Origin: Chloracidobacterium sp. UBA3360
GTDB taxonomy: Bacteria > Acidobacteriota > Blastocatellia > Pyrinomonadales > Pyrinomonadaceae
DNA length: 47,720 nt
Direction of reading: 5' to 3'
Assembly: GCA_002360555.1 (NCBI GenBank)
Contig: DEQS01000007.1
Location: 1-47,720, forward strand
The notes beneath the pieces are model-generated. The model searched no databases. It was not told the DNA's origin and saw nothing but the letters and a program-made list of their open reading frames with translations. The position numbers were made by a program, and so were the translations under genes. Each line of letters starts with the position of its first letter. The first letter of the stretch is position 1. Positions 9,015 to 17,222 of the stretch are shown here, in pieces.

Positions 9015-10736
9015 CATTTTGAGGCATCCTGTCACATCCGCCCCGAGATGAACCCGCAACGCCCGCCGGCCGCGATCAAGCAAAACCTGAAAATCACCGC
9101 GCGACTGGGCAGATTTGACGACGCCAAAGGTATATCTCTGCCCTGGAACCGCTAGGTCAAACGCGTCGTCCGACGTGATCTGCAAAAACACACCGTTATT
9201 CGCACCGCCTTTGTAAGCTTGTCCGGTCGAGTGCAAAAATCGTGGACCGAAACCTAGGCACGTAGCGACGCCTGTTCGTGCGAGAACCTTTTCGCGGATC
9301 GTTTGAAGGAGCATTTCGGTTTCGGGATTCATTTGGACATAGCCTAGTACCGCGAAATAATCGTCCTCAATTACATGGGCCAAATGTGCATCGAGGATCC
9401 CTTCCAATGATCGCTCTCCCGCCGCATCGACTGCCGTCTCTAACTTCTTTGCATACTCACCACTAGAAAATAGTGAGACGCCGTCAGCTTCGAAAAACGC
9501 TTGTTCATCGGGCAGCGAACCGGTCTGCTCGTATTCGTCTGTGATCTTTCGCGCCTCGATCTTGGCAGATTCGACATCGGGTTGGTTGAACGGGTTGATC
9601 CGCATTATTGCTCCGGCAACTGCCGTTGCGAATTCCCAGCGGAAAAATTCTTGGCCGAGGTTGTCGATAGATTCGAGTTCGATCTTGACCGCCGGATGTC
9701 CGGCAGAGGTTAGTTCGCGATAGGCATCATCGAACGACGTATCACCTTTCAGACTCAGAAACGCGAAGATCCGGTTGTCGCCGTATTTGGCCGCCGCTTG
9801 GATCGGCTCGCGGTCAACCGGGATTATCGAAACACCATTTTTCCCGGTCGATTCGGCAACAAGCTGTTCCATCCAAGCCCCTAGGTCGTGGATCTCAGGT
9901 GAGGTGAAGATCGTGAGTTTGTCGCGTCCGTGTTTATAGCAAAGCCCGAGAATAAGTCCGAGCAAGGCTCCGGGATTTGCCGTAACATCTTTGACTCGAC
10001 AGGCATCGACCATTTCTTTTGAATTTGTTAAAAAGCTCTCGACATCCAGCCCCATCGCCGCTGCCGCCGTCATTCCAAACGCCGATAGCGCGGAAAAACG
10101 TCCGCCGATCTGCGGTTTGCCGTAAAATATGTGTCGAAAACCGTCTTCTTTAGCGACCTGTTCCATTTTTGAGCCCGGATCGGTGATCGCGATGAATTGT
10201 TTGCCTGCGTTCTCGCGGCCGACGGCCTCAGCCACTTTTTCAAAGAAGTATTGTTTGAAACAGTTGGGTTCGAGTGTCGAACCCGATTTGCTTGCGACGA
10301 TAAATAAGGTCTTTGTGAGATCGAGTTTGTCTTCGATGGTTTTGACCTGCGCCGGAACGGTCGAGTCGAGGATATGAAAATTAGCTTTGCCAAACGTCAT
10401 TGCCAAAACTTCCGGACACAACGAAGAACCGCCCATACCCATCAGCAAAACGTCTTTGAAACCGGCAGTCGTGAGGTCGGTTTGCAGGTCGCGATACTTT
10501 TGCAGATCACCGAGTTCTTCGCCAACGATATCTAACCAACCGAGCCACTTTGCTTCGTCATCGTTTGTCCAGACGGATGCGTCTTTTGCCCAGATCCGAG
10601 CGATCTTATCATCGAGTTTCCAGTTTTCGGCCTCCGCCTTGAGAGAAGTTTCGAGATCGGATTGCAGTGAATATTCGATCGTAGTTAACATAGTTTTGAT
10701 AGTGGTCAATATCGACTTACCTGTCAAATTTATCAT
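8997..10736 (-). CDS. pgi: Glucose-6-phosphate isomerase (transaldolase-fusion type, stand-alone)
   Basis: Interconverts glucose-6-phosphate and fructose-6-phosphate in the cytoplasm. SIS-fold motifs are clear: VLLMGMGGSSLCPEV, then FIVASKSGSTLEPN (sugar-phosphate loop), then FSALSAFGMTAAA and the C-terminal 'GPRFLHSTGQAYKGG'. The sequence resembles the isomerase half of bifunctional transaldolase/PGI proteins found in cyanobacteria and acidobacteria, but no transaldolase domain is present. The start is uncertain. The ATG at 10736 gives a 15-residue extension (MINLTGKSILTTIKT) that overlaps a TTGACA-like element. The internal ATG at 10691 (MLTTIEYSLQSDLE) may be the true start; neither has a good ribosome-binding site. 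Confidence 0.9.
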   Translation of the reverse strand: MINLTGKSILTTIKTMLTTIEYSLQSDLETSLKAEAENWKLDDKIARIWAKDASVWTNDDEAKWLGWLDIVGEELGDLQKYRDLQTDLTTAGFKDVLLMGMGGSSLCPEVLAMTFGKANFHILDSTVPAQVKTIEDKLDLTKTLFIVASKSGSTLEPNCFKQYFFEKVAEAVGRENAGKQFIAITDPGSKMEQVAKEDGFRHIFYGKPQIGGRFSALSAFGMTAAAAMGLDVESFLTNSKEMVDACRVKDVTANPGALLGLILGLCYKHGRDKLTIFTSPEIHDLGAWMEQLVAESTGKNGVSIIPVDREPIQAAAKYGDNRIFAFLSLKGDTSFDDAYRELTSAGHPAVKIELESIDNLGQEFFRWEFATAVAGAIMRINPFNQPDVESAKIEARKITDEYEQTGSLPDEQAFFEADGVSLFSSGEYAKKLETAVDAAGERSLEGILDAHLAHVIEDDYFAVLGYVQMNPETEMLLQTIREKVLARTGVATCLGFGPRFLHSTGQAYKGGANNGVFLQITSDDAFDLAVPGQRYTFGVVKSAQSRGDFQVLLDRGRRALRVHLGADVTGCLKMLSDLI

Positions 10737-10749
10737 TTTGTTGTAAAAT
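10721..10749 (+). promoter_or_regulatory. Probable sigma-70-type promoter for the Tat-exported protein gene
   Basis: CTGTCA (10721-10726), a 17-bp spacer and TAAAAT (10744-10749) lie 30 bp before the start at 10780. The -10 matches consensus at 5 of 6 and the -35 at 4 of 6. The -35 overlaps a TTGACA read on the minus strand, so pgi and this gene may share a divergent control region. This is a visual match only. Confidence 0.35.
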
Positions 10750-10762
10750 CTCGATTAATTTC

Positions 10763-10770
10763 GAGGAGGG
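10763..10770 (+). promoter_or_regulatory. Strong ribosome-binding site
   Basis: GAGGAGGG lies 9 bp upstream of ATG 10780. It is one of the best Shine-Dalgarno matches in the window and fixes that start, while most other genes here have weak or no visible site. Confidence 0.75.
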
Positions 10771-10779
10771 AAATTAAAG

Positions 10780-12102
10780 ATGAAAATCGATCGGCGATCA
10801 TTTGTAAAAATAGGTTTGGGCGGCACCGCAATGTCCGTGCTGTCAGGATCTGTATCTTCGGCGAGAGCCTCGCTCTACGCTCCGCCAAATCTCTATGAGT
10901 GGCTTAATGCGAATCCGAATGTTCGCGATTCGATTTTCTGGCTTGTCCCAAACATGAAGACCTATAAGGCCGACAAGCAGTCATTTCAAGCCTGGGTCAC
11001 GACGCGAAAGGACGAGTTAGTTAAAGCATTTGAGGCGGCCTGGAACAATCAGCCGAGCAACACTCCCGATCTGCCCACCAATTTAGAGGTGCCTAGTAAT
11101 TTTCCGGCGACCGTGATCCCGCCTGATCAAGCTTGGAGCTACTTCAAGGCGAGTGTCGCACAAAGTCTCGCGATCGAGATCGGTAATCGTGTGCCGTGGT
11201 CGGTTAAGACATATCCGAGCGAAGTTCTCGCCGTGCTGTTTGACGCGGAAAAGCTATATAAGTGGGACAATTCGCTCAACGGTTATCGGGTGATATCAGA
11301 TAATGGTTATTTTACTCCGTCGCCGCCGGAGCTTAGCTTGAAATTTCTTAACCAGATCGGAGCCGTTTCGATCCCCGGACTCGGGACCATACCGGGCCTA
11401 AAAACGGTACCGAAACAGACGGGCCGTCCGCAGAACCCTTTATCGCTCCCGACCGCAAAGAATGCCCGTGTCCGGACGATCGCCCGCCTATTTGATTGGA
11501 GCCGGTATTACCTTCTGCATTTTGCGGGTGACTATACCACTGAGAATATGAAAGCACACTGGCAATACGGAGGGATGCCGCCGCTCTCAAGGGTCATTAG
11601 CGGAACCATCAATCAAACACAGACTCTCAAAGAGGTTGGCAACTGGACGGCAGGGTGTTTTGGCACAACTGGATTTCTATCCGGAGTATTACGAGCGGTC
11701 AACATTCCGGTACAACAAAAATTTGCCTGTCAGCACTCGCTCGCGCATTTTGTTGCCGACGATCTATTTCTTACGCACAGCGACGATCTATATAATTTGT
11801 TTTCGAAACCGGCTTCGGATAAAAGTAACTTACCATTTCCGTCGGACGAATTGTTGATCTCTAGTAACCAATACAAGACGTGGTTTGGTACTAATTGCAA
11901 TAATGTTGGACGTAATCCCGCTGAACTTGCGGTCAAATATCTGTCACCTTTATTGATCCAATATTATGTTGCTGATAAATCAGGCAACAAATCACATGCA
12001 GGCGGAAAAGTTTATGAAGCGTTGAAGAAATTTTACACGGTTGCCGAACTTGAAAATCTTAAACTGTGGGAACGACTCGAGGCCAAAGTTTCAGGAATGT
12101 AG
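10780..12102 (+). CDS. Tat-exported transglutaminase-like protein
   Basis: A 440-aa protein. The N terminus (MKIDRRSFVKIGLGG) carries a twin-arginine motif, RRSFVK, followed by a weakly hydrophobic stretch and likely cleavage near SSARA (residue 30), so export in folded form by Tat is predicted. In the C-terminal half, TAGCFGTTGFLSGVLRAVNIPVQ, then QHSLAHFVADDLFL and THSDD, match the Cys-His-Asp order of the transglutaminase/papain-like fold (Cys before 'LRA--IP-', His before a beta strand, Asp after). The first 200 residues match nothing I know. It could be a protease, amidase or peptide-processing enzyme. The triad is read by eye. Confidence 0.6.
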   Translation: MKIDRRSFVKIGLGGTAMSVLSGSVSSARASLYAPPNLYEWLNANPNVRDSIFWLVPNMKTYKADKQSFQAWVTTRKDELVKAFEAAWNNQPSNTPDLPTNLEVPSNFPATVIPPDQAWSYFKASVAQSLAIEIGNRVPWSVKTYPSEVLAVLFDAEKLYKWDNSLNGYRVISDNGYFTPSPPELSLKFLNQIGAVSIPGLGTIPGLKTVPKQTGRPQNPLSLPTAKNARVRTIARLFDWSRYYLLHFAGDYTTENMKAHWQYGGMPPLSRVISGTINQTQTLKEVGNWTAGCFGTTGFLSGVLRAVNIPVQQKFACQHSLAHFVADDLFLTHSDDLYNLFSKPASDKSNLPFPSDELLISSNQYKTWFGTNCNNVGRNPAELAVKYLSPLLIQYYVADKSGNKSHAGGKVYEALKKFYTVAELENLKLWERLEAKVSGM

Positions 12103-12138
12103 ATCTTGTTCAGAGGCTATAGAAGAATGACAAACCCA

Positions 12139-12242
12139 ATTTTCGCGGCTTTTACGCGCGATCTTAAAGACAAAATATGACACAAGTAGAACAAATATCG
12201 CCCCTCAAGAGTGCGATCCAAAAACATAAAACATTTCTTTTC
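12139..12242 (+). repeat. Partial copy of the aminotransferase 5' region (leader and first 22 codons)
   Basis: Bases 12177-12242 match 14190-14255 at 53 of 66 positions and encode 19 identical residues of 22 (MTQxEQxSPLKSAIQKHK...FLF). The octamer ATTTTCGC lies exactly 38 bp before both start codons (12139 and 14152), so the shared block probably includes part of the leader. Nine of the twelve differing codons are synonymous. Confidence 0.85.
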
Positions 12243-12752
12243 CTCACTGTCATCATTATTAGTGCGACGTTGGCCTGCCAAAAACCAGCCGCTAACAACA
12301 CTAACGATAACAAGGCAGCGACGAATACCAATCAGACTGCAAATGCGGCGACGTCTCCGCCTGCTGTGCTTTCACCGCCTGCGTCGGATTCGCCGACCGC
12401 AGCGTACAAAGCGGCTTACACCGCGCGTAAAAATAAGGATATCGAGGCATTGAAAAAGCTGATGTCCAAAGACGTGCTTGAATTTTTAACGATGGTTGGC
12501 GACGCCGATGAAAAGAAAAAGATGTCGCTCGACGATCAGTTAAAAGAATTGTGCGACAAGCCGCAGGCCGCGACCGCCGAGGCCCGCAACGAAAAGATCG
12601 ACGGCGATTACGCAACGATCGAATACCTTGACGAAAAAGGCGGCTGGAAGCCGATGGAATTTATCAAAGAGGACGGCGTTTGGAAGTTGGCATTTGGACC
12701 CAAAAAGCCCGCGTCGCCGGACAAAGCGAAAGACGATAAAAACCAAATGTAG
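12177..12752 (+). CDS. Lipoprotein, NTF2-like/DUF4878-type, with aminotransferase-derived N terminus
   Basis: A 191-aa protein. Residues 1-22 copy the N terminus of the aminotransferase encoded 2 kb downstream. A hydrophobic core (FLFLTVIIISATLAC) then ends in a lipobox with Cys34. No other in-frame ATG or GTG lies before that core, so translation must begin in the borrowed segment, giving an unusually long n-region. After an Asn/Thr/Ala/Pro-rich linker comes a small domain (about 75-180: 'SPTAAYKAAYTARKNKDIEA' through 'EFIKEDGVWKLAFG') typical of NTF2-like/DUF4878 lipoproteins. It ends Lys/Asp-rich. The next gene begins 20 bp later. Envelope location is predicted; function is unknown. Confidence 0.75.
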   Translation: MTQVEQISPLKSAIQKHKTFLFLTVIIISATLACQKPAANNTNDNKAATNTNQTANAATSPPAVLSPPASDSPTAAYKAAYTARKNKDIEALKKLMSKDVLEFLTMVGDADEKKKMSLDDQLKELCDKPQAATAEARNEKIDGDYATIEYLDEKGGWKPMEFIKEDGVWKLAFGPKKPASPDKAKDDKNQM

Positions 12753-12772
12753 GGAAGCGACCTGAAAACGTT

Positions 12773-14065
12773 ATGAAAAAGATCATTATATTGTTTAATT
12801 TCTTATTGATTTTTTCCGGCTTGGCGGCCGGACAAACTACGCCAAAGCCTACGCCTACGCCTGATATTTTGAAGGGCGGTACGATCACTGACGCGACGGA
12901 TCGTTTGCTCAAGGATTCCTTTGGCGGCGGCAAGGGGGAATATGACGGCCTTTATGACGGCAAAGCGACCTCATCAGCCGCGGCGGTCAAAATACCCGCC
13001 GAGTGGAACCGCACGGTTCTTACGGGCACGGGGCTGAGTGTGGCGTCACCGGCACCGTTCATATTGCAGCGAAGCGAGCCACTGGCGTCTCTCGTCGGTA
13101 ATACCGAGGCCGATGTTCTATGGGAATTTAAGTCCGGCGGCCTGCGTGCGTATGTCGGCTATACCAAAGAAGACAAAGGTTACAAGGCCGTGAGGCAGCA
13201 TCTTGAGGATACGATCCAATTGATGCTCAATAACGCTAAGGCGGTCGAATCGCTGATCCACGACACTACGTTTCTCGGCGAAACCGGAGCATTTTATGAC
13301 GAGGTTATCTTTGAAACTCCGAGCAATTTGTCAATGCGGCGAAAGATGCTAGTCTTTGGCACTCCAACCGACTTTCGCAGGATCGATCTGATCTTTCCGG
13401 CTGAGGATGCGGCCGCCGCGACGTTGTCGAGTCAGATCATCGCATCGTTCAAAAAAGAAGGTAGGTTAGCGACGGGCAAGCCCAAAGTTGCCGAAACTAA
13501 GCCGAAACCGTTACCTACTTCGTCGCCGTCGGTTGCGGTAAAGACGAGCCCAACGAAATTACTGCCCGAACGTCAGCCGACACCAGCTGAGGATGAACGA
13601 CTTGAGAAAATAATCAAATGGCGCGACCGCGGGGTTAAACCGACTGCGGATGATATCGTCTGGGCGTCATCGTATATTTTTCAGCAGATCAACTATCTAA
13701 AAAATCGGGACAAAGGCGATAAAGAAACTGCGAAAAAGATCGGCGGCCTGTATCTTGATCACGGGGCACTACGCGGGTCGCTCTTGGATTTCAAGGGTGA
13801 GATCGTCGATCTGACTAATTGTCTCGTCTATTCCCCAAAGGATCATTGGTGTACAGTTTCGAGAGTTCATGCATATTTGGCCGCTGGTAATACGACTTTG
13901 GCGCTTGCGGATGCAAATAAGATCGTCGAACTCCAGCCACAATGGACGTTGGCTTACCAAGCTCGCGCCAGAGTGCATTGTGCGATGGGAAACAAATCGC
14001 TGGCGGTGGCAGATGAGCGAAAAGTAGTTGAGCTGGGCGATACAGTTATCGAACCTTGCCGGTAA
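12773..14065 (+). CDS. Secreted protein with C-terminal TPR-like repeats, unknown function
   Basis: A 430-aa protein with a clear signal peptide (MKKIIILFNFLLIFSGLAAG, cleavage before QTTPKPTPTP). Residues about 70-235 form an alpha/beta domain with no family I recognise. A Pro/Thr/Lys linker (about 240-275) separates it from a C-terminal part. There, 'GSLLDFKGEIVDLTNCLVYSPKDHW', 'SRVHAYLAAGNTTLALADANKIVELQPQW' and 'ARARVHCAMGNKSLAVADERKVVELG' look like about three TPR units. It probably forms a pair with the lipoprotein gene upstream (20-bp gap). Confidence 0.75.
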   Translation: MKKIIILFNFLLIFSGLAAGQTTPKPTPTPDILKGGTITDATDRLLKDSFGGGKGEYDGLYDGKATSSAAAVKIPAEWNRTVLTGTGLSVASPAPFILQRSEPLASLVGNTEADVLWEFKSGGLRAYVGYTKEDKGYKAVRQHLEDTIQLMLNNAKAVESLIHDTTFLGETGAFYDEVIFETPSNLSMRRKMLVFGTPTDFRRIDLIFPAEDAAAATLSSQIIASFKKEGRLATGKPKVAETKPKPLPTSSPSVAVKTSPTKLLPERQPTPAEDERLEKIIKWRDRGVKPTADDIVWASSYIFQQINYLKNRDKGDKETAKKIGGLYLDHGALRGSLLDFKGEIVDLTNCLVYSPKDHWCTVSRVHAYLAAGNTTLALADANKIVELQPQWTLAYQARARVHCAMGNKSLAVADERKVVELGDTVIEPCR

Positions 14066-14111
14066 TTGTATGCCGGATCTTACTGTTTTTGATAAGAAAA
14101 TAATCAACAAA

Positions 14112-14170
14112 GGCGCGAACTTTGGCGAAAGTAGAGTAAAATAAGCTACTCATTTTCGCAGGTTCGCGTC
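14112..14170 (+). promoter_or_regulatory. Long imperfect hairpin before the aminotransferase gene
   Basis: Nested complementary blocks are GGCGCGAAC (14112-14120) with GTTCGCGTC (14162-14170), GCGAAA (14125-14130) with TTTTCGC (14153-14159), and GTAG (14131-14134) with CTAC (14146-14149). It ends 19 bp before ATG 14190. It may terminate the upstream pair or act as a leader structure; only a short T-run (TTT) follows. Confidence 0.5.
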
Positions 14171-14189
14171 TTTCGCGTTTAATAAACTT

Positions 14190-15494
14190 ATGACACAAGC
14201 AGAACAAACATCACCGCTGAAGAGTGCTATTCAGAAGCACAAGGAATTTCTTTTCCCGGCAGTTGCCACCTATTATCAGGAGCCGCTGGCTCTCGTCAAA
14301 GGCGAGGGCGAGTATGTCTGGGACGACCAGGGAAATAAGTATCTCGACGCGTTTGGCGGCGTGCTTACTGTGAGCATCGGCCACGCGAATCCGCGGGTTA
14401 ATGCGGCGTGGAAGGATCAGGTTGATAAGATCGCGCATATGTCGACGCTTTATGCGAACGGGCCGCAGGGAGATCTGGCGGAGAAATTGGCTGAGATCAC
14501 GCCGGGGAATTTGAAGAAGTCTTTCTTTACGAATAGCGGGACCGAGGCGGACGACACAGCAATACTTGCGGCAAAGATCGCGACGGGGAATAACGAGATC
14601 GTTGTGCTGCGGCACAGCTATGCGGGGCGCTCGGCAACGGCGCTTTCGACGATCGGGCACAAGACCTGGAAGCCGATCGCTTCGCAGGTCGCGGGTATCG
14701 TTCATGCTCACGCACCTTATTGCTACCGCTGTCCGTTCAAGCTTGAATACCCGACGTGCGGCGTCGCTTGTGCTGATGATGTCGAGGAATTGATCAACAC
14801 GACGACGACCGGCAACATCGCGGCGTTTATGGCTGAGACGGTCCTCGGCGTCGGCGGATTTATCATTCCTCCGAAAGAGTATTTCCCGCGTGTCGCTGAG
14901 ATCGCACGCAGCCACGGCGGGTTGTTCATCTCCGACGAAGTCCAGGCCGCTTGGGGCCGCACGGGCGACAAATGGTTTGGCATCGAGCATTGGGGCGTCG
15001 AGCCGGACATCATCACTTCGGCCAAAGGCATGGGCAATGGTGTGCCGATCGGCTGGACGATCGCGACGCCTGAGGTCGCCGATGCGTTCCCGGGGCTGAC
15101 GTTCTCGACATTTGGCGGCAATCCCGTCTCGTCGGCAGTCGGCCTCGCGGTCATCAACGTCATCGAAGAAGACGACCTTCGCACAAACGCCCGCGTCGTC
15201 GGCGATTATTTCCATAATGAGCTGCTCCGATTGCAGGAAAAATACGCCTGCATCGGCGACGTTCGCGGCATGGGATTGATGCAGGGCATCGAACTCGTCA
15301 AGGACCGCCAAACCAAAGAGCCGGCCCCCGACCTCGTCCTTCGCGTCTTCGAAGAGACCAAACGCCAGGGCGTCCTCATCGGCAAAGGCGGCCTCTACGG
15401 CAACGTCATCCGCACCGGCGTCATGCTCAACTCAACCACCGATTCGATCGACAAAGTCATCGAGGCGCTCGATGCCGGATTGGCTCTTTGTTAG
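14190..15494 (+). CDS. Class III aminotransferase, AGXT2-like (beta-alanine / 3-aminoisobutyrate transaminase)
   Basis: A 434-aa PLP enzyme of fold type I. The PLP lysine is Lys279 in TSAKGMGNGVPIGW, with the PLP-contacting Asp in FISDEVQAAWGRTG and the phosphate-binding SGTEADDTA. 'CYRCPFKLEYPTCGVACADDVEELI' is characteristic of AGXT2-type enzymes, which move the amino group of beta-alanine or (R)-3-aminoisobutyrate to pyruvate or glyoxylate. With dihydropyrimidinase, ureidopropionase and mmsA in the same region, the inferred role is conversion of beta-alanine/3-aminoisobutyrate to malonate/methylmalonate semialdehyde. The true acceptor is not readable. Its first 22 codons are duplicated at 12177. 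Confidence 0.88.
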   Translation: MTQAEQTSPLKSAIQKHKEFLFPAVATYYQEPLALVKGEGEYVWDDQGNKYLDAFGGVLTVSIGHANPRVNAAWKDQVDKIAHMSTLYANGPQGDLAEKLAEITPGNLKKSFFTNSGTEADDTAILAAKIATGNNEIVVLRHSYAGRSATALSTIGHKTWKPIASQVAGIVHAHAPYCYRCPFKLEYPTCGVACADDVEELINTTTTGNIAAFMAETVLGVGGFIIPPKEYFPRVAEIARSHGGLFISDEVQAAWGRTGDKWFGIEHWGVEPDIITSAKGMGNGVPIGWTIATPEVADAFPGLTFSTFGGNPVSSAVGLAVINVIEEDDLRTNARVVGDYFHNELLRLQEKYACIGDVRGMGLMQGIELVKDRQTKEPAPDLVLRVFEETKRQGVLIGKGGLYGNVIRTGVMLNSTTDSIDKVIEALDAGLALC

Positions 15495-15507
15495 ATCGTA
15501 GAGGTTT

Positions 15508-17205
15508 ATGAATTCTCGCTACATATGGAGCATCTTTTTGTTGATCTCACTGATCGTGAGCGGTCTTTCTGTGGTCGGTCAGGAGAGCAACGAAGGAGCT
15601 TCTGTTTCATCCGTTCTCAAAACCGCTCTCGATAGCGTTACGGGCGACGAAATTCTGACCCACATCAAGAAACTTGCTTCGGATGAATTCGAAGGCCGTG
15701 GGCCGGCGACGCGAGGCGAAATGCTGACGGTCAATTATCTGGTCGATCAATTTAAGCGTTCGGGGCTTAGGCCGGGAAATCCCGACGGTACGTTTGTCCA
15801 GAAAGTGCCAATGGTGGGTTTTGTCTCGCAGCCAAAGATCGATGTGCAATCAAGCGGCAAGAATGTGCCGTTGAACTATCAGGTCGATTTTGTCCATGAC
15901 TACCCAGCCTTACGTCCGTCGGTATCGACAAAAAACTCGGGCGTGGTATTTGCGGGTTATGGAATCGTTGCTCCCCAGTATGGCTGGGACGACTACAAGG
16001 ATGTTGATGTCAGAAACAAGCTGGTGATCGTGCTCAGCGGCGAGCCGTCGGCTCCGGATAAGAACGATCCGTCAAAGCTCGACCCAACCATTTTTAAAGG
16101 CGACACGCGAACATATTACTCGACGCGGGAGTTCAAATACGACATCGCGGCAAAGAAGGGGGCCGCCGCAATTCTCGTTATCACCGACCCCGAAAAGTCG
16201 ATCACATATTCGCTCTTTCAGACTTTCGCCAAGATGGAGGGGTTTGCTCTAAAGCCGCGAACACCGTCTCTGGCTTTTGCGATGGCGGGACTTATCACTA
16301 TCAATGCTGCTCGACGGTTGTTTACATCTGCAGGCAAAGATCTGGCTAGGTTAGAGGAATCTGCCGGAAACAAGGATTTTCGGCCCATTCCGGCAAATGC
16401 GATTGCAAATATCTCAGTTAAGACCAAGCTGCGAAACGTCGCCAGTCGTAACGTCGTCGCGCGTATCGAAGGTTCTGATCCCCAATTGAAAAACGAATAT
16501 GTGATCTACTCGGCGCATTGGGATCATCTTGGCAAGGATACGAATCTAAAAGGCGACCAAATCTTTAACGGTGCCCAAGACAATGCCGTCGGTGCGGCCC
16601 AGTTACTCGAGGTAGCAAAGGGATTTGCCAGGCTGCCCAAAAAACCGAAGAGATCGATTCTCTTTATTGCCGTGACGGCTGAGGAAAAGGGCTTTCTTGG
16701 TTCGCGATATTATGCTCAGCACCCTTTGTTCCCGGTTGCGAAAACGGTCGCAAATATAAACCTCGATGGCGGAAACGTTTGGGGTGTGACGGCGGATCTC
16801 ATCACAACAGGTTATGGCCTCTCGACGCTCGACGAATTCCTCGCCGAAGCCGCTCGGATCCAGGGTAGGAAATTCATAAACGAGGCTATCGACAACGGCG
16901 GACTTTACTTCGGCTCGGACCAGATCGAGTTTGCGAAGGTCGGAATCCCCGCATGCTTTCCCTTCAGCGGCTCGGAATACGTCGGGAGACCTAAGGACTG
17001 GGGCGACAAGAAGTGGGAGGCGTATTCCCAAGAACGGTATCACCAGGTATCGGATGAGGTTAAGCTGGATTGGGACCTTTCCGGGGCCGCGGAAGACGCT
17101 AAATGGCTGTTGATAACGGGTTACAATGTTGCCCAAGCAGCGAAGCGGCCCGAATGGAAGGCGGGAAGTGAGTTCAAGGCATTGGCTGAACGGAAGAAGA
17201 AATAG
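15508..17205 (+). CDS. Secreted M28-family zinc aminopeptidase with PA-type insertion
   Basis: A 565-aa protein with a signal peptide (cleavage near SVVGQ, residue 25). M28 metal ligands appear in order: SAHWDHLG (His near 336), GAQDNAVGAA (bridging Asp), TAEEKGFLGS (catalytic Glu and ligand Glu), NINLDGGNVWG (Asp) and QERYHQVSDE (His). A PA-domain-like segment (about 145-300, 'FAGYGIVAPQYGWDDYKDVDVRNKLVIVL') sits before the peptidase core. It is predicted to release N-terminal amino acids from peptides in the periplasm or outside. It starts 13 bp after the aminotransferase stop and is probably co-transcribed with it, although it has no obvious role in pyrimidine breakdown. Confidence 0.9.
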   Translation: MNSRYIWSIFLLISLIVSGLSVVGQESNEGASVSSVLKTALDSVTGDEILTHIKKLASDEFEGRGPATRGEMLTVNYLVDQFKRSGLRPGNPDGTFVQKVPMVGFVSQPKIDVQSSGKNVPLNYQVDFVHDYPALRPSVSTKNSGVVFAGYGIVAPQYGWDDYKDVDVRNKLVIVLSGEPSAPDKNDPSKLDPTIFKGDTRTYYSTREFKYDIAAKKGAAAILVITDPEKSITYSLFQTFAKMEGFALKPRTPSLAFAMAGLITINAARRLFTSAGKDLARLEESAGNKDFRPIPANAIANISVKTKLRNVASRNVVARIEGSDPQLKNEYVIYSAHWDHLGKDTNLKGDQIFNGAQDNAVGAAQLLEVAKGFARLPKKPKRSILFIAVTAEEKGFLGSRYYAQHPLFPVAKTVANINLDGGNVWGVTADLITTGYGLSTLDEFLAEAARIQGRKFINEAIDNGGLYFGSDQIEFAKVGIPACFPFSGSEYVGRPKDWGDKKWEAYSQERYHQVSDEVKLDWDLSGAAEDAKWLLITGYNVAQAAKRPEWKAGSEFKALAERKKK

Positions 17206-17222
17206 ACACTTTTTGTTCACAG

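Noticed and set aside
10699..10727. Full minus-strand sigma-70 promoter inside the pgi N-terminal extension
   Set aside because: The -35 (TTGACA) is good, but the hexamer 17 bp away (CACTAT) matches the -10 at only 3 of 6 positions. It is kept only as a hint that the pgi start may be internal.
14211..15311. A 366-codon open frame on the minus strand
   Set aside because: It lies wholly antisense to the aminotransferase gene, whose motifs are intact, and its translation is rich in Arg/Asp with no family pattern. It is a shadow of GC-biased codons.
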